Shown here piece by piece: positions 6,161-14,106 of a stretch of DNA of 40,479 nucleotides (position 1 is its first letter; every line of letters starts with the position of its first letter). The DNA comes from Candidatus Tanganyikabacteria bacterium (GTDB lineage: Bacteria > Cyanobacteriota > Sericytochromatia > S15B-MN24 > VGJW01): assembly GCA_016867265.1 (NCBI GenBank), contig VGJW01000023.1, positions 1 to 40,479 on the forward strand, given 5' to 3'. Position numbers and translations under genes: made by a program. Below the pieces are notes generated by a model. The model was not told where the DNA came from and ran no database searches. It saw only the letters and a list, made by a program, of their open reading frames with translations.

Positions 6161-7551
6161 TAGGAACCGAACCAGCGGTCGGCATCCAGCCCGGCGAGTG
6201 CCACGGGATCGGTAGCCGCCACGAACAGGCCGCGGGCGTCGGTCGGCAGCACCTTGATGTCGACCGACGCCGCTGCCGCGATGTCTTCGACCGTAAGATC
6301 ATCCAGCAGGGTGCGGCTGCCGGGACGCAGCATGATGTCCGGCAGCCAGACTTCGCCCGTGACGGCCGCGTCCTTCAGCCCGGCAATCAAGTCCTCGCCG
6401 GTCCGCAGACCGGTGACTGTGATGCTTGGTCCCCATGTCCGTGAAGCAATGGGCAACAGCTGGACCTCGAGGCCTTCGACGGCATTCAGGCATGCCACGA
6501 TGGGTTGCATGACGCGGACGGCAGCCGGACCTGTCAGCATGGTCACGTGCCGGGCCGGATGAATGCGTTCCGGCAGGCTGCGGGCCACGCGGTTCCATTC
6601 GTTGATCAGCAGGCGGCAGCCTCCCACGCCGTCGCCCAGATTGGTGTAGTCGCCGTAGTGGCGCTCCCCGGGGAAGGCACGATCGGCGAGGATGTAGAAC
6701 TCGTCGGCCAGACGGACCAGGTCGTCTCCTCGCTCGGCACGGAACCGCCGCTGAAAGGGCCGTACCTGACGGATGACATCGCGACACCACGCAGGAGTCG
6801 TGGCCGCGAGGCCCGGCAACGCCAGCGTCTCCCGGAATCGTGTGGCACCGAAGGGCACGATGTTGATGGAGAGCAGGCCCACGCCCCAGCGTGTGGCCAG
6901 GTCCTCCAGCGTCCGTTCGAGGCATTCACCATCATTGCGATCGCGTACGAGCACGATCTGGGCATGGAAGTCGATGCCCATGTCGCGTAGCCGGTCGAGC
7001 TGGGCGTGCAGGCGCTCGGCAAGCGGTTGCTTCAGCATCGCCTTGCGCAGGACGGGATCCGTGGTGTGGACGGAGATGTAGAGGGGAGATAGGCGCAGGT
7101 GCTCGATCCGTTTCCAATCCCTCTCCGCGAGGTTCGTCATCGTGATGAAGTTGCCTTGCAGGAACGACAGCCGATAGTCGTCATCCTCGATGTACAGGCT
7201 GTTGCGGAACTGGCCCTCAGGCATCTGGTGGATGAAACAGAACTCGCAGGTGTTGGCACACTGCCGGATACGATCGAAGACGGCCTCGTCGAAGGCCAGG
7301 CCTAGGTCTTGGTCTTCTTCCTTGGCAATGGCGACCAGCACTTCCTGATCGTCCCGCAGCAAAGTCAGCGTGACGTCTCGTTCGGTGATGGCAAATCGGT
7401 AGTCGATCAGGTCTTGCAGCGCCTGCCCGTTGACGGCAAGCAGTCTGTCGCCCATGGAGCAACCGGCCGCCGCAGCCAGGGAACCTGGTGCGACGGCCGT
7501 GATGAGACCGCCCGTCGGGAGACGGTTAGTCCTCGTCCTCGTTGATTCCAT
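6151..7551 (-). CDS. DUF512 family radical SAM protein with PDZ-like N-terminus
   Basis: This 466-residue protein has the order PDZ-like domain (about 12-75, with GGLITAVAPGSLAAAAG and GDRLLAVNG), radical SAM core, then DUF512. The cluster motif is C98-x3-C102-x2-C105 (CANTCEFCF). The downstream text is typical of DUF512, including YISVHTTDP, MGIDFHAQIVLV, SINIVPFG, RHYGDYTNLGDGVGG, WGPSITVTGL and a GEVWLPDIMLRP block near the end. The biochemical role of this family is unknown to me; it occurs in clostridia and cyanobacteria. The start codon lies 26 bases inside the 3' end of rpsA, so translation is probably coupled to that of S1. Confidence 0.88.
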   Translation of the reverse strand: MESTRTRTNRLPTGGLITAVAPGSLAAAAGCSMGDRLLAVNGQALQDLIDYRFAITERDVTLTLLRDDQEVLVAIAKEEDQDLGLAFDEAVFDRIRQCANTCEFCFIHQMPEGQFRNSLYIEDDDYRLSFLQGNFITMTNLAERDWKRIEHLRLSPLYISVHTTDPVLRKAMLKQPLAERLHAQLDRLRDMGIDFHAQIVLVRDRNDGECLERTLEDLATRWGVGLLSINIVPFGATRFRETLALPGLAATTPAWCRDVIRQVRPFQRRFRAERGDDLVRLADEFYILADRAFPGERHYGDYTNLGDGVGGCRLLINEWNRVARSLPERIHPARHVTMLTGPAAVRVMQPIVACLNAVEGLEVQLLPIASRTWGPSITVTGLRTGEDLIAGLKDAAVTGEVWLPDIMLRPGSRTLLDDLTVEDIAAAASVDIKVLPTDARGLFVAATDPVALAGLDADRWFGSYYR

Positions 7552-8629
7552 CCGAGTCGCTGGATTCCTTCAGAGAGAGGGAGATGCGCTTCTCGTCGGG
7601 ACGGAACCGCTTGATGATGGCGTTCACCATCTGGCCAACCTCGACGACATCTTCGGGACGGGCAACGTTGTCACCCATTTCGGCGGTGGGCAGCAGGGCT
7701 TCCACACCGGGCTCGATCTCGACGAACGCACCGAAGGAAGCCAGCTTGGTGACCTTGCCGGGCACCTGCATGCCTTCGCTGAACTTGGCCGTCAGGCTGC
7801 TCCAAGGATCGTCCTGAAGTTGCTTGAGAGACAGCGAGATCTTGTGGGCATCCCGGTCGACCTTGAGCACCTTGAGCGTGACTTCGTCGCCGATGTTGAG
7901 GACATGGCTGGGATGCTGAATCCGCTGCCACGAAATCTCGGAAATCGGCAGCAGCCCGTCGATGCCGCCCAGATCGATGAAGGCACCGAAGTCGGCGATA
8001 CGGACGACCTTGCCGGTGATGATCTGGCCGACGTCAAGCGTCTGCAGGATCTCGGCGCGCAGCTTGCCCTTCTCGGCAGCAACGGCCTGACGATGCGAAA
8101 GGATCAGCTTGTTGCGGCGCTGGTCGACTTCGATGATCTTGAGCGGCACTTCGGTGCCGACGAGCTCGTCGTGGGCGCCCTTGGTGCGCAGCTGCGACGC
8201 GGGCACGAACCCGCGCAACTTGTAGGCGTCGACGATGATGCCGCCCTTGACGACACCCGTGACCCGCGCGTGGATGACGGCCTCCTCTTCGAAGTCCTTC
8301 GTCGCCTGAACCCAGCCACGGGCTTGGTCGACGCGGCGCTTCGAGAGCGTCAGCTGGCCGTCTTCGTCTTCTTCACGCAGGACGTAGAGCTCCAGCTCCT
8401 CGCCTTCGCGGATGTGATCGTGGGGGTTGCCGACGGGGCCATTGGCCAGTTCCTTGATGGGGATGAGGCCTTCGGACTTGCCGCCAACGTCGACCAGAAC
8501 CTGATCCTGGGCGACGCGGACCACGCGGCCGATCACGATGTCCCCGGGCTGGACATCGACAAAGGTGGAATCGTAATCGATGACCTCTTCGTCGAGGTCG
8601 GCCACGGCAGTCTGATCAAGGGTGTTCAT
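7526..8629 (-). CDS. rpsA: 30S ribosomal protein S1, four-S1-domain form
   Basis: The protein has 367 residues and four tandem S1 RNA-binding domains. They begin near GDIVIGRVVRVAQDQVLVDVG (about 28), VIHARVTGVVKGGIIVDA (about 115), GQIITGKVVRIADFGAFID (about 200) and GMQVPGKVTKLASFGAFVE (about 287). An acidic tail ends EDED. Proteobacterial S1 has six domains; four-domain forms are known from Firmicutes and relatives, and cyanobacterial S1 is also short. S1 recruits mRNA to the 30S subunit. The ATG at 8629 has no purine-rich Shine-Dalgarno (CCTCCCCCT precedes it), as is often seen for autoregulated S1 genes. It lies downstream of ispH and overlaps the DUF512 gene. Confidence 0.95.
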   Translation of the reverse strand: MNTLDQTAVADLDEEVIDYDSTFVDVQPGDIVIGRVVRVAQDQVLVDVGGKSEGLIPIKELANGPVGNPHDHIREGEELELYVLREEDEDGQLTLSKRRVDQARGWVQATKDFEEEAVIHARVTGVVKGGIIVDAYKLRGFVPASQLRTKGAHDELVGTEVPLKIIEVDQRRNKLILSHRQAVAAEKGKLRAEILQTLDVGQIITGKVVRIADFGAFIDLGGIDGLLPISEISWQRIQHPSHVLNIGDEVTLKVLKVDRDAHKISLSLKQLQDDPWSSLTAKFSEGMQVPGKVTKLASFGAFVEIEPGVEALLPTAEMGDNVARPEDVVEVGQMVNAIIKRFRPDEKRISLSLKESSDSDGINEDED

Positions 8630-8664
8630 AGGGGGAGGGAAACCTGCTCTTCCAAATAGATCCG

Positions 8665-8696
8665 GCGCACGGCGTGCGCGTATTGCGAGCATACCA
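8665..8696 (-). promoter_or_regulatory. Candidate rpsA promoter (extended -10) and leader hairpin
   Basis: On the minus strand TGGTATGCT (8696-8688) is an extended -10 candidate; no good -35 is visible. The resulting leader of about 50-55 bases contains a 6-bp hairpin, GCGCAC/GTGCGC with loop GCC (8665-8670 and 8674-8679). This could serve S1 autoregulation, but that is inference. Confidence 0.35.
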
Positions 8697-8739
8697 TGCG
8701 GGGCGGGTCGGAGGTGGCGACCTGCTTGCGGTGCGGCCT

Positions 8740-9588
8740 TCAGTAGAGGGTCAGCAAGGCGTCGCGGACTTCCGCGATGCCCGCATCGGGAGTCGAGAGA
8801 CCCGACGCCAGGCCGACGGTCCGGAAGCCCGAAAGCCAATCCGCATCAAGTTCTGCGGCCGTTTCCACCTGCAGCGTGGGTACGACGGTTCGGCACGCGT
8901 CGGCAATCTGGCGCGTGTTGGCGCTGTGATGGCCACCGACCACGACCATCGCCTCGACTTGGCCGGCCAGGTCCATGGCGGCGTCGATTCGCTTCTGCGT
9001 GACATCGCAGACGGTGTTGAAGACCCGGAGGTCCATCGTCTTCATGGCCAGCAGGCCGATGATGGCGCGTGCAGGGGCCGGTGGGAAAGTGCTCTGGATG
9101 ACGACGCCCAAGCGTGCCTGCAGCCGCGGGTAAAGTCGATCCACGTCCTCCGCGGCCTGGCATACGGGTACTTGACCGTAGTCGCCCGCCGTCAGGGCCT
9201 TGACTTCGGGATGGTCCGCCTTCCCGATGACGACGAGGGGATAGCCCGCCTTGCGCAGGGCCTCGGCACGGTGGTGGGTTCGCGTGACGAGGGGACAGGT
9301 GGCGTCCACGACCTGCCATCCGGCCTCACGGATATCCGCCAGTTCGCCGGGCGCGATGCCGTGCGTGCGCACCACCAGCGTGCCCGGCGTCTCCGGTTGC
9401 CAGGCGGCGACGTGGCGGAGGCCTTGGGCTTCCAGGGCGGCGACCTGCTGGGGGTTATGGACCAGATGGCCGTAGACGACGATGTCCTGCTGCTCGCCCC
9501 GGGCTGTCGCACCAGCTTTCTCGGCGAGCCGGACGGCACGCTCGACCCCGTGGCAGAAACCCGTCGCCTCAGCCTCGATGACTTTCAT
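8740..9588 (-). CDS. ispH: 4-hydroxy-3-methylbut-2-enyl diphosphate reductase
   Basis: This enzyme catalyses the last step of the MEP isoprenoid pathway, reducing HMBPP to IPP and DMAPP with a [4Fe-4S] cluster. The three cluster cysteines are C12 (GFCHGVERAV), C98 (DATCPLV) and C194 (NTVCDVT). The catalytic HPE segment (DHPEVKAL), SANTRQI and the C-terminal ASGLSTP are present. At 282 residues the length is normal. The start ATG overlaps the aroA stop as ATGA, and rpsA follows about 110 bases downstream, so the order is aroA-ispH-rpsA-DUF512. Linkage of ispH to rpsA is familiar from clostridia. Confidence 0.97.
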   Translation of the reverse strand: MKVIEAEATGFCHGVERAVRLAEKAGATARGEQQDIVVYGHLVHNPQQVAALEAQGLRHVAAWQPETPGTLVVRTHGIAPGELADIREAGWQVVDATCPLVTRTHHRAEALRKAGYPLVVIGKADHPEVKALTAGDYGQVPVCQAAEDVDRLYPRLQARLGVVIQSTFPPAPARAIIGLLAMKTMDLRVFNTVCDVTQKRIDAAMDLAGQVEAMVVVGGHHSANTRQIADACRTVVPTLQVETAAELDADWLSGFRTVGLASGLSTPDAGIAEVRDALLTLY

Positions 9589-10877
9589 GACGCCATGATA
9601 GCGCGTCGGGTCTCCCAGAATCGGGGATCCGAGACTCCGGCGACCTCAGGGTCGGCAAGCGCAACGGGCCCTGTGGCCACGAGGCTCGCGATGCCCGCAG
9701 CCATGGCGATGCGGTGATCGCCGTGGCTGGCGACAGGCGCGTTGCCGATCCGGAAGCCCTCGCCCGGCCCGCGGCCGTGGATGGCGAGGTCGTCTGCCGA
9801 CATGGTCGTGTCGATGCCGAATGACGCCAGCATGGTCGCGATGGCTTGCAGGCGGTCGGATTCCTTGACGCGCAGCTCCCGTGCCCCGCGGATGAACGAG
9901 GTTCCGGTGGCCCTCGCCATCGCCACGGCCAGGACCGGTATCTCGTCGAGGGCCTGAATCAGGTCCTCGCCTTCGACCGTGACGGCCTGCAAGCTGGCTG
10001 GGGCATCCACCGTGACCGAGCCTACGGGGTCATGGCCTCGCGAGGCGCCGATGTTGACGGGGCAGCCCATCCGTCGGAGCACCCGTATCCAGCCCGTACG
10101 GCCGGGATTGAGGCTGATGGGGCCGAGGACCAGTCTGGACCCGGGAACCAGGGCGGCTGCCACGCCCCAGAAGGCAGCAGCGGACGGGTCGCCCGGAATG
10201 TCGATGGTATGGCCCGGTGGCCGCCAGGGCCCCCCCAGCGTGAAGCCGCCGCTCGTCCGCTCGAGGGGTGCACCGAGCGCCTCGAGCAGGCGCTCCGTGT
10301 GGTCGCGGGACGCGTGGGGTTCCCGCAGGTCCAATCGGCCGCCAGCGTGAAGGACGGCAAGGGCGAGGGCGGTCTTGACCTGGGCGCTGGCCACCGGCAA
10401 TTCCACCGTGCACGTCGCGGGCCGGGGCCGGCTGCAGACCAGCAGCGGCAGGTGTCCTTTCCCCTCCGCGATCTCGAGGCCCCACGCGGCAAGCGGCTCG
10501 AGGACCCTGGCCATCGGTCGCCGGGAGAGCGACGAGTCGCCTTCGAGCCTGGCCGAAACACCCGTCCCGGCCAGGAATCCGAGCAGCATCCGCGCCGTCG
10601 AGCCCGAGTTGCCGCAATCGAGCGTTTGGCCATCGCGCCAGCCTGTTGCGGGGCCTTGCACGCGGACGATCTCGCCCGCCACCCGGACCGTCGCGCCCAA
10701 GCGGTTCAGGGCCTCCGCCGTACTTGCCACGTCACGGGCCGGACTCAGCCCGCGCAGGCTCCAGGGGGCCGTGGCGAGGGCGCCAAGTAGCAGGGCCCGA
10801 TGGCTGACGGACTTGTCGCCGGGCAGTGCCGGCCGGCCGACAAGGGGGCCACGTGCCGGATGCAGGACCATGGTCAT
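9585..10877 (-). CDS. aroA: 3-phosphoshikimate 1-carboxyvinyltransferase (EPSP synthase)
   Basis: This is the sixth enzyme of the shikimate pathway, joining PEP to shikimate-3-phosphate. Diagnostic motifs are PGDKSVSHRALLLGALA near the N-terminus, LDCGNSGSTARMLLGFLAG, RRPMARVLEPL, IPGDPSAAAFW, LRVKESDRLQAIA and GDHRIAMAAGIA. At about 430 residues from the ATG at 10877 (MTMVLHPARGPL) the length is typical; ATGs at 10886 and 10889 are alternatives. No Shine-Dalgarno is visible before any of these. The gene diverges from the VanZ-like gene with only about 6-18 bases between starts. It overlaps ispH at its end (ATGA). Confidence 0.96.
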   Translation of the reverse strand: MTMVLHPARGPLVGRPALPGDKSVSHRALLLGALATAPWSLRGLSPARDVASTAEALNRLGATVRVAGEIVRVQGPATGWRDGQTLDCGNSGSTARMLLGFLAGTGVSARLEGDSSLSRRPMARVLEPLAAWGLEIAEGKGHLPLLVCSRPRPATCTVELPVASAQVKTALALAVLHAGGRLDLREPHASRDHTERLLEALGAPLERTSGGFTLGGPWRPPGHTIDIPGDPSAAAFWGVAAALVPGSRLVLGPISLNPGRTGWIRVLRRMGCPVNIGASRGHDPVGSVTVDAPASLQAVTVEGEDLIQALDEIPVLAVAMARATGTSFIRGARELRVKESDRLQAIATMLASFGIDTTMSADDLAIHGRGPGEGFRIGNAPVASHGDHRIAMAAGIASLVATGPVALADPEVAGVSDPRFWETRRAIMAS

Positions 10878-10895
10878 CACGGGCATCATGGTGCC

Positions 10896-11351
10896 ATGTC
10901 GCGCTGGATGCCCACGTTGCTGTGGATGGCCACCATCTGGATGCTGTCCGCCCGGGGGCAATCCGGCGAGGACTCCGGATATCTCCTGGCCAGCCTCTTG
11001 GCCTGGCTCGGAAACCCCGAAGGCACGGACCCCTACGCCCGGCTGGTCGTGCACGCGGCGGCGCGGAAGCTGGCGCACTTCGGCGCCTTTGCCGTGCTGG
11101 CCCTGCTGGCCCTCCGCGCCACCGGCAGCGGGCGTGCGCGGCACGCGTGGGGCCTCGCGGTCGCTTGGGCGATACTCGACGAGTGGCATCAGTCTTTCGT
11201 GCTCGGCCGCTCGGGCAACCCGCGTGACGTCATGATCGACGCGGCCGGGGCTACGTGGGCCATGTGGGGACTATGGATCCATTTGCGCTTGTCTCGACCG
11301 CTTGGTCGGCCTGCTGGCCCGCACCCTGTCCGGGGTGCCGGACCATCGTGA
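10896..11351 (+). CDS. VanZ-like membrane protein
   Basis: This 151-residue protein has three to four hydrophobic helices. It carries the VanZ-family pattern SARGQSGE near the N-terminus, RKLAHFGAFAVLALLAL in the middle and AWAILDEWHQSFVLGRSGNPRDVMIDAAGA towards the end (D-E-x-x-Q, then R-D-x-x-x-D). VanZ proteins are membrane proteins of poorly defined role, first linked to teicoplanin resistance. The ATG at 10896 was chosen because it begins the first helix; no Shine-Dalgarno is visible. The 3' end overlaps comF by about 80 bases. Confidence 0.85.
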   Translation: MSRWMPTLLWMATIWMLSARGQSGEDSGYLLASLLAWLGNPEGTDPYARLVVHAAARKLAHFGAFAVLALLALRATGSGRARHAWGLAVAWAILDEWHQSFVLGRSGNPRDVMIDAAGATWAMWGLWIHLRLSRPLGRPAGPHPVRGAGPS

Positions 11352-11908
11352 CGACGGGGCTCTGTCCCGCATGCCGCAGGGCCGTTCTGGATCCGGGGCG
11401 GACCCTGGTTGGGCCCGCGGCCCTCGAGGTCCATGCCGTCGGCCGCTACGTGGGACCGCTCCGGCGCATCCTCCTGGACTTCAAGCAGGGCGACCGTCCG
11501 GACCTCGCGCCGTGGCTGGCTGCTCTGATGGCACCCCCGGACCCTGCTGGAGGCATGATTGTCCCCGTGCCGACCTCTCCCGATCGCGTTCGTGTCCGGG
11601 GCTACGACCATGCCTTGCTTCTGGCGCGCCAACTCGGCCGTGCATGGGGCTGGCCCGTTGCCGCGGGGGTGCTGGGACGCGCGCGTGTGACACCGCGCCT
11701 GCACGCCCACGGTCCCCGGGCACGGATTCGCCTGCTTCGCGGGGCATTTGTCGCCATCGGTGCCGGTCGGGGCGACCGTGTCTGGTTGCTGGATGATCTG
11801 TGCACGACCGGTGCCACGCTGGAAGGCTGCCGCACGACCCTCGCCGCGTCCGGGTGGGGCGTTCGCGGTGGCGTCGTGCTCGCCCGTGCTCTCCCGGTGA
11901 TGCGCTAG
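11273..11908 (+). CDS. comF: ComF-family phosphoribosyltransferase-like protein
   Basis: The 211-residue protein has an N-terminal double zinc-knuckle-like pair (CPGC near residue 18 and CPAC after it), then GRYVGPLRRILLDFKQG and VPVPTSPDRVRVRGYDHALLLAR. The PRPP loop near the C-terminus reads VWLLDDLCTTGATLEGC, matching the VxxxDDVxTTGxT signature. ComF proteins take part in DNA uptake in naturally competent bacteria, but many non-competent bacteria also carry them. The start is placed at ATG 11273, inside the VanZ-like gene; GTG at 11255 is an alternative. The following gene starts one base after the stop. Confidence 0.9.
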   Translation: MDPFALVSTAWSACWPAPCPGCRTIVTTGLCPACRRAVLDPGRTLVGPAALEVHAVGRYVGPLRRILLDFKQGDRPDLAPWLAALMAPPDPAGGMIVPVPTSPDRVRVRGYDHALLLARQLGRAWGWPVAAGVLGRARVTPRLHAHGPRARIRLLRGAFVAIGAGRGDRVWLLDDLCTTGATLEGCRTTLAASGWGVRGGVVLARALPVMR

Positions 11909-11909
11909 A

Positions 11910-13094
11910 ATGAAACCGATGAGGTTCGAACCCGGCCGCTTGGCAGTCCTGCTTGCATCGTGGCTCGCCTTCGTGCTGGCTGCGGGGCTTCCGGGGCTGG
12001 CCGCCGAAGAGACCCAGGAGCCTCCTGAGGTCCGCCTCGAGGCCGAGTTCGGCCCGACTGCGCCCGAAGCCGTGGTCCGGCAGTTCCAGGTCGAGGCGGG
12101 GCGTCGTTTGCCCGGCTGGATGGGCGGCCGGCCCGAAGCGGGCGCTGAGGCCGAAGGCTGGGCTGTCCTGCTCGAGGAGACACCGCGCGGGGTCGTCGTC
12201 CGGATGGAGCTGCCGCCCGGGGCGACGGCCGATGCTGCGCCCGTGGCCGAGGCCTTCCGTCAGCCGATGGAGCTGTTGTTGCGCGAGGTCGGTGCCAGCT
12301 ATTCGACGAGGATTGATGTCCAGGTCCCGTCTGTCCCGTCCCCGGGCCTGCCCGGAGGGCCGTGGCTGCCCGCCGCCGGAGCAGTCGCCGTCGTCGGGGC
12401 CGTGGCCCTGATTGTCCTGCGCTTCCGGCGCGCCAGGCCTGCCGGTGGGCCCCGCCTGTGGGGCTTGCCGGTCATTGGGGTGCTGCCCGAGAGCCTGCTG
12501 CGTCTGGGGCGTCTTTATCATCTGCAGGCAAAGCCGTGCCAGGCCATGACCTGGTTTTTCCTGCAGCGGGCAGGCGGACAACGCGAGTTCGTGCTGGTCG
12601 GCCCGACGCCCGAGGCTGCGGCTGTCGTTGCCGTCGGCATCGCGGCCAACCTCTCGCGGCAGGGGCAGTCTGTCCTGTTGGTTGACGTCGCGGGCCCCGG
12701 TGAAGTCTTCCCCGGCGTCCTCGCTCGCTTCGGCCCCGAGGATGCGGAAGCAGTCGCGGGCAGCACGGCGGCGTCCGGGCTTCCGGATGTCGACCATATG
12801 ACTCTGGGCGAAGTGCCCTTGCGTGCCGGCGCACTTCCTGCGGACGTCCTCGATCGGTACAGGGTCATCCTTCATGTGCTGCCGTCTGGCCAGCGACCCG
12901 CAGGCATGGGGCTGCTCGAAATCGTTCACCGGGCCACGCTTCGTGCCGCCGTACCGTTGTGGTTCTCGCGTCGGACCCTTGGGTGGGTGGTCCTGGGAGA
13001 GTCGGTGCCCGTCCGGGTTTCCGATGCCTACTACACCCGTTACTACTACGCGCGCATCCAGGAACCGGGTGTGCCGAGCCACGCCTTGGCCTGA
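11910..13094 (+). CDS. Membrane protein with degenerate BY-kinase-like cytoplasmic domain
   Basis: The 394-residue protein has a signal/anchor helix (AVLLASWLAFVLAAGLPGLA), an extracytoplasmic segment to about residue 145, a second helix (AAGAVAVVGAVALIVLRF) and a cytoplasmic domain. The overall plan copies a Wzc-type chain-length regulator with a tyrosine kinase. The kinase core is recalled by VLVGPTPEAAAVVAVGIAANL, which sits where the Walker A loop should be but lacks GxxxxGKS/T. VLLVDVAGPGE corresponds to Walker A', but the second acidic residue is changed. The C-terminus has a tyrosine cluster (DAYYTRYYYARIQE) like the autophosphorylated tail of BY-kinases. I infer a catalytically dead relative that may regulate polysaccharide export. 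This assignment is tentative. Confidence 0.5.
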   Translation: MKPMRFEPGRLAVLLASWLAFVLAAGLPGLAAEETQEPPEVRLEAEFGPTAPEAVVRQFQVEAGRRLPGWMGGRPEAGAEAEGWAVLLEETPRGVVVRMELPPGATADAAPVAEAFRQPMELLLREVGASYSTRIDVQVPSVPSPGLPGGPWLPAAGAVAVVGAVALIVLRFRRARPAGGPRLWGLPVIGVLPESLLRLGRLYHLQAKPCQAMTWFFLQRAGGQREFVLVGPTPEAAAVVAVGIAANLSRQGQSVLLVDVAGPGEVFPGVLARFGPEDAEAVAGSTAASGLPDVDHMTLGEVPLRAGALPADVLDRYRVILHVLPSGQRPAGMGLLEIVHRATLRAAVPLWFSRRTLGWVVLGESVPVRVSDAYYTRYYYARIQEPGVPSHALA

Positions 13095-13101
13095 GGGTCG
13101 C

Positions 13102-14106
13102 GTGCAAGTTCCAGGGCAAGCCACGAGCGTGAGCGCGACCGCCGCGCTGGACCGTGCGCGCGCCCTCCATGCCGCTTGCCCCGTGGTCGACGGCCACGCC
13201 GATACCCTCGATCGGTCGCTGGACGGACATCTGGCGTTCGGCGGATCGCAGCCCGGCCTGCATTTCGACGTGCCCAGGTTCGCGGCCATCGGTGGTGCCT
13301 TGCAGTTCCTTTCGCTCTGGGTGCCGGGCGACGTGACCGGCGACAGGGCCCTGCACCGCGCCATGCGTCTGGTCGGCGTGCTGCGTGAGGGCCTGCGTCG
13401 CCAAGGTGGCTTCAGCATTCTGGACCGGATCAAGGACCGCATCCCGGGCGTGCCCGGCGTGATGCTGTCTTTCGAAGGCGCCGATCCGCTTGCGGACGAC
13501 CCGAAGCTGCTCGAGGCCTTCCACGCGCTGGGCGTCCGCATGGTCTCCCTGACGTGGAACGGTCGTAATGGCTTCGCGGACGGCTTGCTCGTATCGGATC
13601 GCCCCAGCGGCCTGACGCGCCTCGGGCGTGACCTGCTGCGCCGCATGGCGGACCTCGACATGGTGCTGGACCTGGCCCACATCGCCGAGCCCGGTTTCTG
13701 GGATGCCCTCGACGCCTACCCGGGCCGCGTCGTCGTCAGCCATGCCAACGCCCGCGCCGTCTGCGACCATCCACGCAACATGGACGACGACCAGATTCGG
13801 GCCATCGCCGAGCGTGGGGGCGTCATCGGAACGGTGCTGTACCCGCGCTTCATCGGCGGCGAGGGGGATCTCGCCACGCTCGCCCTGCATGTGCAGCACC
13901 TGCAGGGCGTCGGCGGCCACGGCGTCCTCGGTCTTGGGGCCGACCTCGACGGCATCTCGGCCCTGCCGGCCGGATTCGAAGGCGTCCAGGACCTGCCGCG
14001 GGTCACGGCAGCCTTGCTCGAGGCCGGGTTGGACGAGACCGCAGTCGCGGCGTGGCTGGGGGGCAACTGGTTGCGGGTGCTCTCCGGGGCAGAGGAGGTA
14101 GCGTGA
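13102..14106 (+). CDS. Membrane dipeptidase (peptidase family M19)
   Basis: This zinc dipeptidase of the renal-dipeptidase family hydrolyses dipeptides, often with a D-residue at the C-terminal side. The metal ligands are in place: H-x-D in VVDGHADT, the bridging E in LSFEGAD, H in LDLAHIA, H in VVVSHANAR and the D in GLGADLDG. At about 334 residues it is a normal length and has no signal peptide, so it is probably cytoplasmic. The GTG at 13102 has GAGGG five to six bases upstream; GTG at 13129 is an alternative. Its TGA overlaps the next GTG start. The neighbouring Ddl gene suggests a possible link to D-Ala-D-Ala turnover, which is inference. Confidence 0.92.
   Translation: MQVPGQATSVSATAALDRARALHAACPVVDGHADTLDRSLDGHLAFGGSQPGLHFDVPRFAAIGGALQFLSLWVPGDVTGDRALHRAMRLVGVLREGLRRQGGFSILDRIKDRIPGVPGVMLSFEGADPLADDPKLLEAFHALGVRMVSLTWNGRNGFADGLLVSDRPSGLTRLGRDLLRRMADLDMVLDLAHIAEPGFWDALDAYPGRVVVSHANARAVCDHPRNMDDDQIRAIAERGGVIGTVLYPRFIGGEGDLATLALHVQHLQGVGGHGVLGLGADLDGISALPAGFEGVQDLPRVTAALLEAGLDETAVAAWLGGNWLRVLSGAEEVA

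Noticed and set aside
6010-7551. Plus-strand frames in the DUF512 and rpsA region
   Set aside because: They overlap genes with unmistakable motifs and have no ribosome sites or domain content.
11481-13682. 733-codon minus-strand open frame
   Set aside because: It is antisense to comF, the BY-kinase-like gene and the M19 dipeptidase, all of which have clear motifs.
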